Assembly: GCA_030017995.1 (NCBI GenBank) | Contig: JASEGS010000017.1 | Location: 1-37,063, forward strand | Direction: 5' to 3' | DNA from: Thermodesulfovibrionales bacterium | Lineage (GTDB): Bacteria; Nitrospirota; Thermodesulfovibrionia; Thermodesulfovibrionales; Dissulfurispiraceae | DNA: 37,063 nt | In this document: piece after piece, positions 7,533 through 14,601 of the stretch | Layout of the letters: the number at the start of each line of letters is the position of its first letter | How positions within the stretch are numbered: position 1 is the first letter of the stretch | The notes under the pieces: model-generated | What the model was told of the DNA's origin: nothing | Seen by the model: the letters and a program-made list of their open reading frames with translations, nothing else | Databases searched by the model: none | Position numbers and translations under genes: made by a program

Positions 7533-8287
7533 AGAAAGTTTATTTTATAGGCGCAGGTCCCGGCGACCCTGAACTGATAACTGTCAAAGGCAGAAAGATG
7601 CTTGATAATGCAAATGTGGTCATATATGCGGGAAGCCTTGTAAATCCCGCCCTGCTTGACGGGATAAAAGCCGAGATTTATAACTCAGCATCAATGACGC
7701 TAAATGAGACGACAGAGGTTATACAGAAATCTGTCAACGCAGGAAAAATTGTTGTAAGGCTTCATACTGGAGACACTTCCTTTTACAGCGCTATTTCTGA
7801 ACAGATAGAGAGGCTCAGGGAATTGAACATAGGGTATGAAGTAATTCCGGGAGTTTCATCTGCAATGGCAGGAGCTGCAATACTTGGGCAGGAGCTTACC
7901 ATACCTGAAATCAGCCAGACAGTCATATTCACGCGCATTGAAGGGCGGACCCCTGTGCCTGAAAGCGAAAAGTTAAGCAGACTCTCAAAACATAAAGCAA
8001 CACTGGTTATATTTCTTAGTGTATGGATGATAGAAAAAGTAAAAGACGAACTCTTGCAGGGCTATTCAGAAAATACCCCTGTAGTGATAATTGAGAAAGC
8101 AACATGGCCGGAGCAAAAAATCATTCGCGGAACTCTTAAGGAAATTGATACGCTTGTTAAAGATGCAGGCATAAAAAAGACAGCGCTGATTTATGTTGGC
8201 GATGCATTAAAGGCATCAGAAGAATCCTTAAAAAAAGAATCAAGGCTTTATCATAAAGACTTTAAGCATGGATACAGAGGTGAATGA
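7529..8287 (+). CDS. cbiF: CbiF, cobalt-precorrin-4 C11-methyltransferase
   Basis: 252 residues. Tetrapyrrole methylase with [16 protein letters not shown] at the start, the CbiF/CobM-typical [29 protein letters not shown] and [13 protein letters not shown], and [13 protein letters not shown]. The length is usual for the family and no repeat insert is present. ATG start overlaps the cbiL stop by 4 bases; its own stop overlaps the cysteine synthase start by 4 bases. It methylates C11 before ring-contraction products are opened by CbiG. Confidence 0.94.
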   Translation: MKKVYFIGAGPGDPELITVKGRKMLDNANVVIYAGSLVNPALLDGIKAEIYNSASMTLNETTEVIQKSVNAGKIVVRLHTGDTSFYSAISEQIERLRELNIGYEVIPGVSSAMAGAAILGQELTIPEISQTVIFTRIEGRTPVPESEKLSRLSKHKATLVIFLSVWMIEKVKDELLQGYSENTPVVIIEKATWPEQKIIRGTLKEIDTLVKDAGIKKTALIYVGDALKASEESLKKESRLYHKDFKHGYRGE

Positions 8288-9198
8288 TTATGGGGGTTAT
8301 TGACTGTATTGGGAATACGCCGCTCGTACGACTCGAAAAAATAAATTCAAATCCATCTGTTGCTATTTTTGCAAAGCTCGAAGGGAATAATCCAGGCGGC
8401 TCAGTAAAAGACAGAATCGCTTACTACATGATCAAAGATGCTGAAGAGTCCGGGCTTTTAAAAAAAGGCGATGTCATACTCGAAGCAACTTCTGGCAATA
8501 CAGGCATCGGACTTGCCATGGTTGGGGCTGCAAAAGGATACAAGGTCAAACTCGTGATGCCTGAATGCGTCAGTCTCGAGAGGAGAAAGACGCTGGAGGC
8601 ATTTGGCGCTGAACTCATACTAAGCCCCGGACATGAAGGAACTGACGGGGCAATACGCCTTGCACATGCAACTATGGCAGAAGCGCCAGAAAGATATTTT
8701 ATGCCAAATCAATTTGATAATCCTTCTAATATAAACGCACATTATGAAACAACAGGTGTCGAGATTATTGAACAGACAAAGGGGAATATAGATGTCTTTG
8801 TTGCAGGCATAGGTACGACTGGAACGCTCATGGGAACTGGAAAGCGTTTAAAAGAGTTCAACAACAATATCAGAATGATTGCGGTGGAGCCGCTGCTTGG
8901 ACATAGGATTCAAGGACTTAAAAATATGCAGGAATCGATTGTGCCAAAGGTATTTGATCCAGCCTTTGCAGACGAAAAAATCAGTGTCAATGACGATGAC
9001 GCCTTTTATGTCACAAGATTGCTTGCATTGGAAGAAGGTCTATTTGTAGGCATGAGCAGCGGGGCGGCTATGTACGGAGCTTTACAAATAGCCAAAAGGA
9101 TGCCTAAAGGAACAATTGTTGTAATCTTCCCCGATAGAGGCGACAGATATCTCAGTACAGCCCTGTTTGCCTCAGTATGCGCACATTGTCCTCCTTAA
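8284..9198 (+). CDS. cysM: Cysteine synthase (CysM/CysK family, PLP enzyme)
   Basis: 304 residues. PLP lysine in NPGGSVKDR (Lys42), the phosphate/substrate loop TSGNTG (69-74), and [12 protein letters not shown] for the PLP phosphate. The short length and absence of the long CysK C-terminus suggest the CysM (O-acetylserine sulfhydrylase B) branch. The C-terminus has an unusual CAHCPP tail with two cysteines. It forms cysteine from an activated serine and sulfide or thiosulfate. It lies inside the cobalamin operon with 4-base coupling to cbiF, which is not a textbook position; a link to sulfide handling in a sulfite reducer is inference. Confidence 0.9.
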   Translation: MIMGVIDCIGNTPLVRLEKINSNPSVAIFAKLEGNNPGGSVKDRIAYYMIKDAEESGLLKKGDVILEATSGNTGIGLAMVGAAKGYKVKLVMPECVSLERRKTLEAFGAELILSPGHEGTDGAIRLAHATMAEAPERYFMPNQFDNPSNINAHYETTGVEIIEQTKGNIDVFVAGIGTTGTLMGTGKRLKEFNNNIRMIAVEPLLGHRIQGLKNMQESIVPKVFDPAFADEKISVNDDDAFYVTRLLALEEGLFVGMSSGAAMYGALQIAKRMPKGTIVVIFPDRGDRYLSTALFASVCAHCPP

Positions 9199-9217
9199 AT
9201 CTCTGTCAGGAGCAAAT

Positions 9218-10972
9218 ATGTCTATAGCTATAATTTACATAACCAATGCCGGCTTAATGCTCGCAAACAAACTGCGAGAGCTTTATTCCGATGCAACAAT
9301 AGAAAGGTTCAACTTAAAGACTGTCTGTAATTTGTGGAGCCAACATAGAAGACTTATTTTCATTATGGCAGCAGGCATTGTAGTCAGAACCATCACGCCT
9401 CTGCTAAAAGATAAAAAGACAGATCCCGCGGTTGTAGTGCTTGACGAAAAAGGCAAATATGCCATAAGCCTCTTGAGCGGTCACCTCGGTGGCGCAAATG
9501 AAATTGCTAAAGAAATCGCAAATTTTCTTGGAGGCGAAGCAGTAATAACAACAGCTTCTGATATAAACAACCTGCCTTCCATAGATTTATGGGCACAGAA
9601 AAACAATCTGGTCATAGAAGAGTGGTCTCTTATGCCGCATATCAGCACTAAGCTTTTGAATAATGGTTTTTTGACGGCTTATTCAGACATAGACATTGAA
9701 CTGCCTAATGAATTCCAAAGGACAGTTAATCCTGAGACTGCCGACTTCCTTGTTACAAATAAAAGTCAAACTACTCGATCACCGTTCTGCTTCCATCTGA
9801 GGACTAAAAACCTCGTCGTTGGCATTGGCTGCAACAGCAGGACATCTGCAGAAGAGATAGAGGAAGTTGTCATGAGAACTCTCAGGAAGAATAATTTATC
9901 ATTTTTGTCCATACACTCTATAGCAACTATTGATAAGAAATCTAATGAGGCGGGACTACTGGCCTTTGCAAAAAAATATGGTTTTAGGATAAATACATTT
10001 ACAGCAAATGAGCTTAACACAGTTGAAGGGATAAAGAAGTCGGAGGCTGTATTTAAGGCAACAGGCGCCTATGGCGTTTCAGAGCCTGCGGCAATACTTG
10101 CATCAGACATGGGGAAATTAGTGGTGTCAAAACAAAAAGATGGGAATGTAACAATAGCGATAGCCGAAAGGCAGTCAGCAGTCAGCAGTCAGCCGTTAGA
10201 AAGACAAAAAAACTCAAAACTTTACATCGTTGGAACAGGTCCAGGAGGCATTGAGCATATTACCCCATATGCACAGAAAGCCATTAGAGAGTCGGACATT
10301 ATTGTTGGCTATAGCACATATCTTGATTTGATTAGGGATTTGATTTCAGACAAAGAGGTTGTATCTACAGGCATGACTCAGGAGATTGACAGATGCAAAA
10401 AGGCTGTAGAGCTTGCAATGTCAGGCAAAATAGTTTCTGTCATCAGCGGAGGCGATCCGGGTGTTTATGCAATGGCAGGGCTGGTGTTTGAAATAGTCAG
10501 AAGTCGGAAGTCAGAAGTCAGAAGTCAGAAATTGAAAATAGAAGTAGTTCCGGGAATTTCCGCGCTCAACGCCTGCGCAGCAAGGCTCGGCGCACCACTT
10601 ATGCATGATTTCGCATCAATAAGCCTCTCGGACAGGCTCACTCCGTGGGAGTTGATAGAACAAAGGCTTAAAGCAGCAGCAGAGGCTGACTTTATAACCA
10701 TTCTCTATAATCCAAAAAGCAAGGGGCGAACTGAACATATCCAAAATGCCCGTGCAATATTCCTAAAATACAGGAGTGCTGAAACACCCGTAGGAATAGT
10801 AAAAGCAGCAATGCGTGATAATGAAAGCATTATTATTACTAACCTTAGAGACATGCTCAATCACGACATCGACATGCAAACAACAGTGATAATAGGCAAC
10901 TCCAGCACATTCGTATTTGACAAATGGATGATAACTCCACGGGGTTATAAAAATAAGTATGAATACCAATAA
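9218..10972 (+). CDS. cbiGH: CbiG-CbiH fusion: cobalt-precorrin-5A hydrolase and -3 C17-methyltransferase
   Basis: 584 residues from ATG 9218, chosen because CAGGAG lies just upstream and the protein then begins MSIAIIYITNAG like CbiG; an ATG at 9167 is possible but overlaps cysM. CbiG part about 1-320: IFIMAAGIVVRTI, ISLLSGHLGGANEIA, LVVGIGCNSRTS and ATGAYGVSEPAAI. CbiH part from about residue 334: KLYIVGTGPGGIEHIT, ISGGDPGVYAMAG and PGISALNACAARLGAPL. A heptamer-encoded linker (QSAVSSQP) sits exactly at the junction and a second insert (RSRKSEVRSQK) lies within CbiH. CbiG opens the lactone; CbiH contracts the ring. Confidence 0.94.
   Translation: MSIAIIYITNAGLMLANKLRELYSDATIERFNLKTVCNLWSQHRRLIFIMAAGIVVRTITPLLKDKKTDPAVVVLDEKGKYAISLLSGHLGGANEIAKEIANFLGGEAVITTASDINNLPSIDLWAQKNNLVIEEWSLMPHISTKLLNNGFLTAYSDIDIELPNEFQRTVNPETADFLVTNKSQTTRSPFCFHLRTKNLVVGIGCNSRTSAEEIEEVVMRTLRKNNLSFLSIHSIATIDKKSNEAGLLAFAKKYGFRINTFTANELNTVEGIKKSEAVFKATGAYGVSEPAAILASDMGKLVVSKQKDGNVTIAIAERQSAVSSQPLERQKNSKLYIVGTGPGGIEHITPYAQKAIRESDIIVGYSTYLDLIRDLISDKEVVSTGMTQEIDRCKKAVELAMSGKIVSVISGGDPGVYAMAGLVFEIVRSRKSEVRSQKLKIEVVPGISALNACAARLGAPLMHDFASISLSDRLTPWELIEQRLKAAAEADFITILYNPKSKGRTEHIQNARAIFLKYRSAETPVGIVKAAMRDNESIIITNLRDMLNHDIDMQTTVIIGNSSTFVFDKWMITPRGYKNKYEYQ
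10172..10194 (+). repeat. Heptamer tract at the CbiG-CbiH junction
   Basis: Three perfect units of CAGTCAG, read SAVSSQP, at the boundary of the two fused enzymes. Confidence 0.92.
10495..10530 (+). repeat. Heptamer tract in the CbiH half
   Basis: Five units of AGTCAGA (one AGTCGGA), read SRKSEVRSQK, just before the conserved VVPGISALNA strand of the methylase. Confidence 0.92.
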
Positions 10973-12251
10973 AGCCGCTTTATTGTGGGATGAATCGTTT
11001 CTATGGGGATTGATGGCATACAAAGCACTCAAGCACAATAATCTCCCCTTTAACCTTATCCGTTCCCAAGATATAAAGGCAGGGGTGCTTAAAAAATACG
11101 CGTTATTATTTGTGCCGGGAGGCTGGGCGTCAAATAAACTAAAGGCGCTTGGCAACGAAGGCATTGCTGCTATCAAAGAGTTCGTGAATAAAGGAGGCAA
11201 TTATCTGGGATTCTGCGGTGGCGCAGGCGTTGCAACCCTTGATGGCATTGGACTTTTAAATATAAAAAGAAAACCAACCAAAGAAAGAGTGCCGAGCTTC
11301 AGCGGTAGGATTCATCTGAATATCGCAGGGCATCCGATATGGAACAGACCCGCAAAAGACATGGAGACACGAAGACACGGAGACACAGAGAATTCAATCG
11401 CCCATTCGCCCATCCACCCATCCACCCATTTACCTGTCTTTCATGCATGGTGGCCGTCACAGTTTCTCATAACTGACAAAAACATCAAAATACTCGCAAC
11501 ATATGGAAATGCCCTGCCCGATTCCTTCAGCTCTGATCTGAATGTCGGAGATATCAAGACAAATGGCGATTGGCATAAACTCGAAAAGCTTTATCAGATC
11601 AACCTCGATCCCAAACGTCTGATTAATGAGCCAGCTGTAGTCGAAGGGACATTTGGAAAAGGAAAGGTTATTTTATCGCTGATTCATTTTGATACGCCTG
11701 GAGATGAAAACGGCGCAAGAGTTTTAAAAAACTTATGGAAATATCTTGCTGAACAGGAGTCAGGGGTCAGAAGTCAGAAGTCAGAAGTCAGAAGTAAAGG
11801 CTTCCGAACTTCCGAGCTTGCAGGTGATATTGAGAATGCAGTTGATGACTTAATCAACCTTGGTATCCGCAACTTTCTTTGGTATTGGCGTAACCCGATG
11901 CTTTTGCAGTGGCGAAGAGGCGTAAGGGGGCTTGAATACTGCACCCTTTATGTGATGATAAAAGCGATCGTAGAAATACTGGGAAATCAGAAATCAGAAG
12001 TCAGAAGTCAGAAGCCAGAGTTAGATAGAATTAAAGACTTACTGATACCGTTTACAGAAAAAGCTAAACAGCTTTTGATTTTGGAAAGGATTGCCATGCA
12101 AAGCGGACATGTTACATACGAAAAATGCAATAACCCTGAGATACAAAGGATCAGGACAGAGTTGTTTTCAAGTTCTAAGAGTCATGGGGGGGTGTTTAAG
12201 AAGTTAATAGATGAGATTGATACTATTCTATATACTTTGATAAAAAAATAA
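10959..12251 (+). CDS. BPL_N / glutamine-amidotransferase-like protein, last gene of the cobalamin operon
   Basis: 430 residues. The N-terminal half resembles the biotin-protein-ligase N-terminal (BPL_N) domain, a class I GATase-like fold: ALLFVPGGWASNKL and the elbow NYLGFCGGAGVAT (Cys86 region, the position of a GATase nucleophile). A conserved FGKGKVILSLIHFDTP block follows at about 230. The C-terminal half is predicted helical and not recognised. Three repeat-encoded stretches are present (about 136-160, 266-282 and 343-354). The ATG start overlaps cbiH by 14 bases, so it belongs to the operon; a terminator follows the stop. Substrate unknown; an amide- or peptide-directed role in corrinoid metabolism is only a guess. 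Confidence 0.7.
   Translation: MNTNKAALLWDESFLWGLMAYKALKHNNLPFNLIRSQDIKAGVLKKYALLFVPGGWASNKLKALGNEGIAAIKEFVNKGGNYLGFCGGAGVATLDGIGLLNIKRKPTKERVPSFSGRIHLNIAGHPIWNRPAKDMETRRHGDTENSIAHSPIHPSTHLPVFHAWWPSQFLITDKNIKILATYGNALPDSFSSDLNVGDIKTNGDWHKLEKLYQINLDPKRLINEPAVVEGTFGKGKVILSLIHFDTPGDENGARVLKNLWKYLAEQESGVRSQKSEVRSKGFRTSELAGDIENAVDDLINLGIRNFLWYWRNPMLLQWRRGVRGLEYCTLYVMIKAIVEILGNQKSEVRSQKPELDRIKDLLIPFTEKAKQLLILERIAMQSGHVTYEKCNNPEIQRIRTELFSSSKSHGGVFKKLIDEIDTILYTLIKK
11363..11432 (+). repeat. Two octamer tracts in the BPL_N-like gene
   Basis: GGAGACAC/GAAGACAC units (period 8) at about 11363-11390 and four CCCATCCA/CCCATTCG units (period 8) at 11401-11432, read in-frame as ETRRHGDTE and SPIHPSTHLP. 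Confidence 0.9.
11757..11797 (+). repeat. Heptamer tract in the BPL_N-like gene, second
   Basis: Five to six units of AGTCAGA/GGTCAGA, read SGVRSQKSEVRSK, between the GATase-like and helical halves. Confidence 0.92.
11984..12020 (+). repeat. Heptamer tract in the BPL_N-like gene, third
   Basis: Five units of AATCAGA/AGTCAGA/AGCCAGA, read NQKSEVRSQKPE, inside the helical half. Confidence 0.92.
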
Positions 12252-12257
12252 TCATGC

Positions 12258-12281
12258 GCTTATAGAATTATAAGCTTTTTT
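12258..12281 (+). terminator. Rho-independent terminator of the cobalamin operon
   Basis: Stem GCTTATA (12258-12264) with TATAAGC (12269-12275), a 4-base loop, then six T (12276-12281). It starts 7 bases after the last stop of the operon. Confidence 0.85.
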
Positions 12282-12284
12282 CTA

Positions 12285-12314
12285 TTGACAACAGCGACAT
12301 ATAACTGGTATAAA
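12285..12314 (+). promoter_or_regulatory. Promoter of the DsrEFH-like/TusA operon
   Basis: Perfect TTGACA (12285-12290) and TATAAA (12309-12314) with 18 bases between. It follows the terminator immediately and gives a leader of roughly 75 bases before the first gene, which has an AAGGAGG ribosome-binding site. The sulfur-relay genes are thus uncoupled from the cobalamin operon. Confidence 0.8.
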
Positions 12315-12395
12315 TGTGAGTTTTAATAAAAACCGCAATTCAGGATTTGCAGTTGAATCTACAGTCTTTAAAATACTCAAAAAGGAGGTGTTAAA

Positions 12396-12692
12396 ATGAA
12401 ACTCGGAGTCCTTATGAGTGATTTCAGAACAGGCTCAGATGTCCTCGACAGGCTAAGCGCAGAGAAACTTGGAATCATCTTCGTAGGAAACGGAATTTAT
12501 CACGCCACAGTAAAGGAAGGGGGTAAAACCTCTCCTATTCTCGAAAAATCAGCCACTTACTATGTGCTGACAGAAGACCTTGAGAGCCGTGGTTTTACAT
12601 CTGCAAATGTGGACAGCCGCATAAAGCCTGTAACATACAATGACATGGTTGATCTGATCTTTAATGAGTACGAAAAATTTATATGGATATAA
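12396..12692 (+). CDS. DsrH/TusB-like sulfur-relay subunit
   Basis: 98 residues, the size of DsrH/TusB. The C-terminal NDMVDLIFNEYEKFIWI pattern matches the ending of DsrH proteins (a DLI/DLV, charged helix, then aromatic end). It has no cysteine, so it can only be a structural part of the hexameric DsrEFH/TusBCD-type complex. It is followed 12 bases later by the DsrE-like gene. AAAGGAGGTG precedes the ATG. DsrH assignment is by fold pattern, size and company. Confidence 0.72.
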   Translation: MKLGVLMSDFRTGSDVLDRLSAEKLGIIFVGNGIYHATVKEGGKTSPILEKSATYYVLTEDLESRGFTSANVDSRIKPVTYNDMVDLIFNEYEKFIWI

Positions 12693-12704
12693 AAGGAGGC
12701 AGTT

Positions 12705-13067
12705 ATGGGTAAATTGACAATAGGCTGCTTCGCTTCCCTTGTGGGTTCAGTATCGCTTGATTTTACAGTAAAACTCGCAGAGGCAGCAGTCAAGAAAGGG
12801 CATAAAGTGGATTTGTGGGTATCAGGAAATGCCACAATGCTCTCCAAAAAAGGCCAGAGGGCATTTAAGGACTATTCCGCTTTACAGAAGACAATAAATG
12901 GATTGCTTGAGACAGGCAATTTTCAGATGACAGCATGTGAGGCATGCGCGGAAGCAAGAGGTTATCACAAAGAGGACACAATGGAAGGCTGTAAAAGGTT
13001 CAGCATGGACTGGTATCTCGCGAGCTGTTTCAGCGCCGATAGGGTGCTTCACATAGGAGGTGATTAA
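12705..13067 (+). CDS. DsrE/TusD-like sulfurtransferase subunit
   Basis: 120 residues. Typical DsrE-family beginning (short strand, helix with KLAEAAVKKGH, then VDLWVSGNA). Cys78 in the segment TACEACAEARGY is at the position of the persulfide-carrying cysteine of DsrE/TusD (Cys78 there), with Cys81, Cys96 and Cys108 also present. It is expected to accept and pass on sulfane sulfur between TusA and DsrC. An AAGGAGG site precedes the ATG; the next gene starts one base after its stop. Confidence 0.78.
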   Translation: MGKLTIGCFASLVGSVSLDFTVKLAEAAVKKGHKVDLWVSGNATMLSKKGQRAFKDYSALQKTINGLLETGNFQMTACEACAEARGYHKEDTMEGCKRFSMDWYLASCFSADRVLHIGGD

Positions 13068-13068
13068 T

Positions 13069-13482
13069 ATGGCTACGAAAAGACTATGTTTTGTTATAAG
13101 GACCCTCCCCTATAAGATTGAAGGTTCAAGACTGGCAATGACCCATGCTATAGCGAGCCAAACAGTTGAGATATACCTTGAAGACGGCGACCTCGTTGAG
13201 GCCTCTGTATGCTTTATTGCAGACGGTGTGCTGAACTGCCTAAAAAATCAGGCTGCAATGAAACATTACGGCATCACAAGCATTGAACAGCACTTAAAAA
13301 ACTCCCTTCTCCTCGATATGAAAGTCATGATCTGCAAGGAAGATCTCGAAAAGTTCGGCATATCAGAAGATACTATTGTAAAAGATGCCGAGGATTTAGG
13401 CGGAGAAACAGTTGCTCAGATAGTTCCGTATAGCGAGATACAGAAGGAGATGGAAGCAGTTGATCATCTCTTGTTCTGTTAG
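13069..13482 (+). CDS. DsrE/DsrF-family sulfur-relay protein
   Basis: 137 residues from ATG 13069, picked because TAGGAGGTG lies just ahead; an in-frame GTG at 13060 would overlap the DsrE-like gene. DsrE/F-like alpha/beta pattern (FVIRTLPYKIEGSRLAMTHAIAS, strand VEIYLEDGDLVEASVCFIADG). Cysteines at 7, 48, 57, 89 and the very last residue (137). It completes a three-subunit set with the DsrH- and DsrE-like proteins. A 50-base gap separates it from tusA. Whether it truly equals DsrF is uncertain. Confidence 0.68.
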   Translation: MATKRLCFVIRTLPYKIEGSRLAMTHAIASQTVEIYLEDGDLVEASVCFIADGVLNCLKNQAAMKHYGITSIEQHLKNSLLLDMKVMICKEDLEKFGISEDTIVKDAEDLGGETVAQIVPYSEIQKEMEAVDHLLFC

Positions 13483-13532
13483 AAAGTAAATGATTATCTC
13501 ACAAACCTATTAACTAACAAGGAGGATAAAAA

Positions 13533-13781
13533 ATGGCATTAAGAGATGAAACTCCAACAGAAGTTCTGGATGTTCTCGGAAGGGTATGCCCATATCCACT
13601 GGTTTTAACGAAAAAGCAGCTTGAAAAGATGGGCAGCGGCACACTCTTGAAGATACTCTGCGATGCGCCTGCCTCAGCAGAGGATTCAATTCCAAGATAT
13701 GCTGACAAGCAGGGGTTTGGATTTGATTCCGTAAAAGTTGAAGACAAGGGATATTGGGAACTTTACATCAAGAAAAGCTAA
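13533..13781 (+). CDS. tusA: TusA/SirA-like sulfur carrier protein
   Basis: 82 residues with the diagnostic CPYP motif (Cys19-Pro22) in LGRVCPYPLVLTKKQL, then the short beta-alpha-beta fold. The cysteine carries persulfide sulfur, here probably to or from the DsrE-like protein next door. ACAAGGAGG precedes the ATG. A bidirectional terminator follows the stop by 19 bases. Confidence 0.92.
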   Translation: MALRDETPTEVLDVLGRVCPYPLVLTKKQLEKMGSGTLLKILCDAPASAEDSIPRYADKQGFGFDSVKVEDKGYWELYIKKS

Positions 13782-13799
13782 TCGTCTTGAATCGCGTAC

Positions 13800-13834
13800 A
13801 AAAAAAGCACTGAATTTCTTCAGTGCTTTTTTTG
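13800..13834. terminator. Bidirectional terminator between tusA and the ferredoxin gene
   Basis: Stem AGCACTGAA (13806-13814) with TTCAGTGCT (13819-13827), loop TTTC. A run of A (13800-13806) on the left and T (13827-13833) on the right serve as U-tracts on both strands. It ends both the + strand sulfur-relay operon and the - strand dsr operon. Confidence 0.92.
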
Positions 13835-13846
13835 TAATAAATTTAG

Positions 13847-14032
13847 TTACATCTCAGTTATTGTAATTGCCTCTGAAGGGCATACACCCAAACAACTCTG
13901 GCAGAATACACATTCAGATGTCTGATATGGATCGCTTTTGCCGTCAGCAAGCTGAAAAACCATCTGCGGGCATATATTGATACACTCCTCGCAGCCTGTG
14001 CACTTTGCTGCATCAACTGTAACCATGTACAT
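13847..14032 (-). CDS. Ferredoxin with two [4Fe-4S] clusters
   Basis: 61 residues with two CxxCxxCxxxC sets: Cys11/14/17/21 and Cys41/44/47/51. This is the bacterial 2[4Fe-4S] pattern. It is the last gene of the dsrC-M-K-cytochrome unit, preceded by AAAGGAGGTG, and 50 bases after the cytochrome gene. It may be the soluble electron partner of DsrMK or of DsrAB, which is inference from position. Confidence 0.93.
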   Translation of the reverse strand: MYMVTVDAAKCTGCEECINICPQMVFQLADGKSDPYQTSECVFCQSCLGVCPSEAITITEM

Positions 14033-14082
14033 CTCTCTACACCTCCTTTTGAACTAAACCTATATTCCCCGCTTATATATAT

Positions 14083-14601
14083 TTATTGAGGGATTATCTT
14101 CCTGATCCCTGCTGCAGAATGACACCTGTTGCAAAACTTTTCAGGTTCAAAATGGCATCCAAGACAACTGGTTATAGGCGCCTTGCCATAGATAATAGCC
14201 TCGTCATGTCTTGTGCGCCATTGTCCAATAGGCTGATGGTCAGGTGTAGGCTGCAACCCCTCTGTCACCTCAAGGGATAACAACTGCTTAATACCTTTCC
14301 CTTCAATTAAAACCTTTTTTGCGCCTACATACTCATGGCACTTATTGCAGAAATTTTCAGGCTCAGAATGACATGGTAAACACCCGCCAACTTTAACCCT
14401 GCCTGCATTAATTTCATCCATGTGCGTGCTTCTCCATTTTGCTACAGGCACATGGTAAGCAGGCATAACATCAACACCCGCTGCTGTCTGGAGCATAGCA
14501 GCGCCTTTGCTGCTGACTGAAGGCTTTTCAGACTTCTGACATGCTGCAGTTGAAATAAGAAACAGGGATAGGATTATCATCATTAATTTGAAATTTTTCA
14601 T
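14083..14601 (-). CDS. Tetrahaem c-type lipoprotein in the DsrMK operon
   Basis: 172 residues from the ATG at 14601, which has AAAGGAGGGG ahead and overlaps the dsrK stop by 4 bases. An N-terminal hydrophobic segment ends in ISTAAC (Cys21), a lipoprotein-like signal, so the protein should be anchored facing the periplasm. Four haem motifs: CLPCH (74-78), CNKCH (85-89), CLGCH (146-150) and CNRCH (157-161). The protein is two copies of one module: His-x-Pro, WR(S/T)xH, then CLxCHxEPExFCNxCH. Classical DsrJ has three haems and a different layout, so this is not a standard DsrJ although it occupies its place. Confidence 0.88.
   Translation of the reverse strand: MKNFKLMMIILSLFLISTAACQKSEKPSVSSKGAAMLQTAAGVDVMPAYHVPVAKWRSTHMDEINAGRVKVGGCLPCHSEPENFCNKCHEYVGAKKVLIEGKGIKQLLSLEVTEGLQPTPDHQPIGQWRTRHDEAIIYGKAPITSCLGCHFEPEKFCNRCHSAAGIRKIIPQ

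Noticed and set aside
12258-12281. CRISPR-like or repeat-array reading of the tandem repeats
   Set aside because: Units are 7-8 bases with no spacers, and most tracts are coding; this is not a CRISPR array. No cas gene is present.
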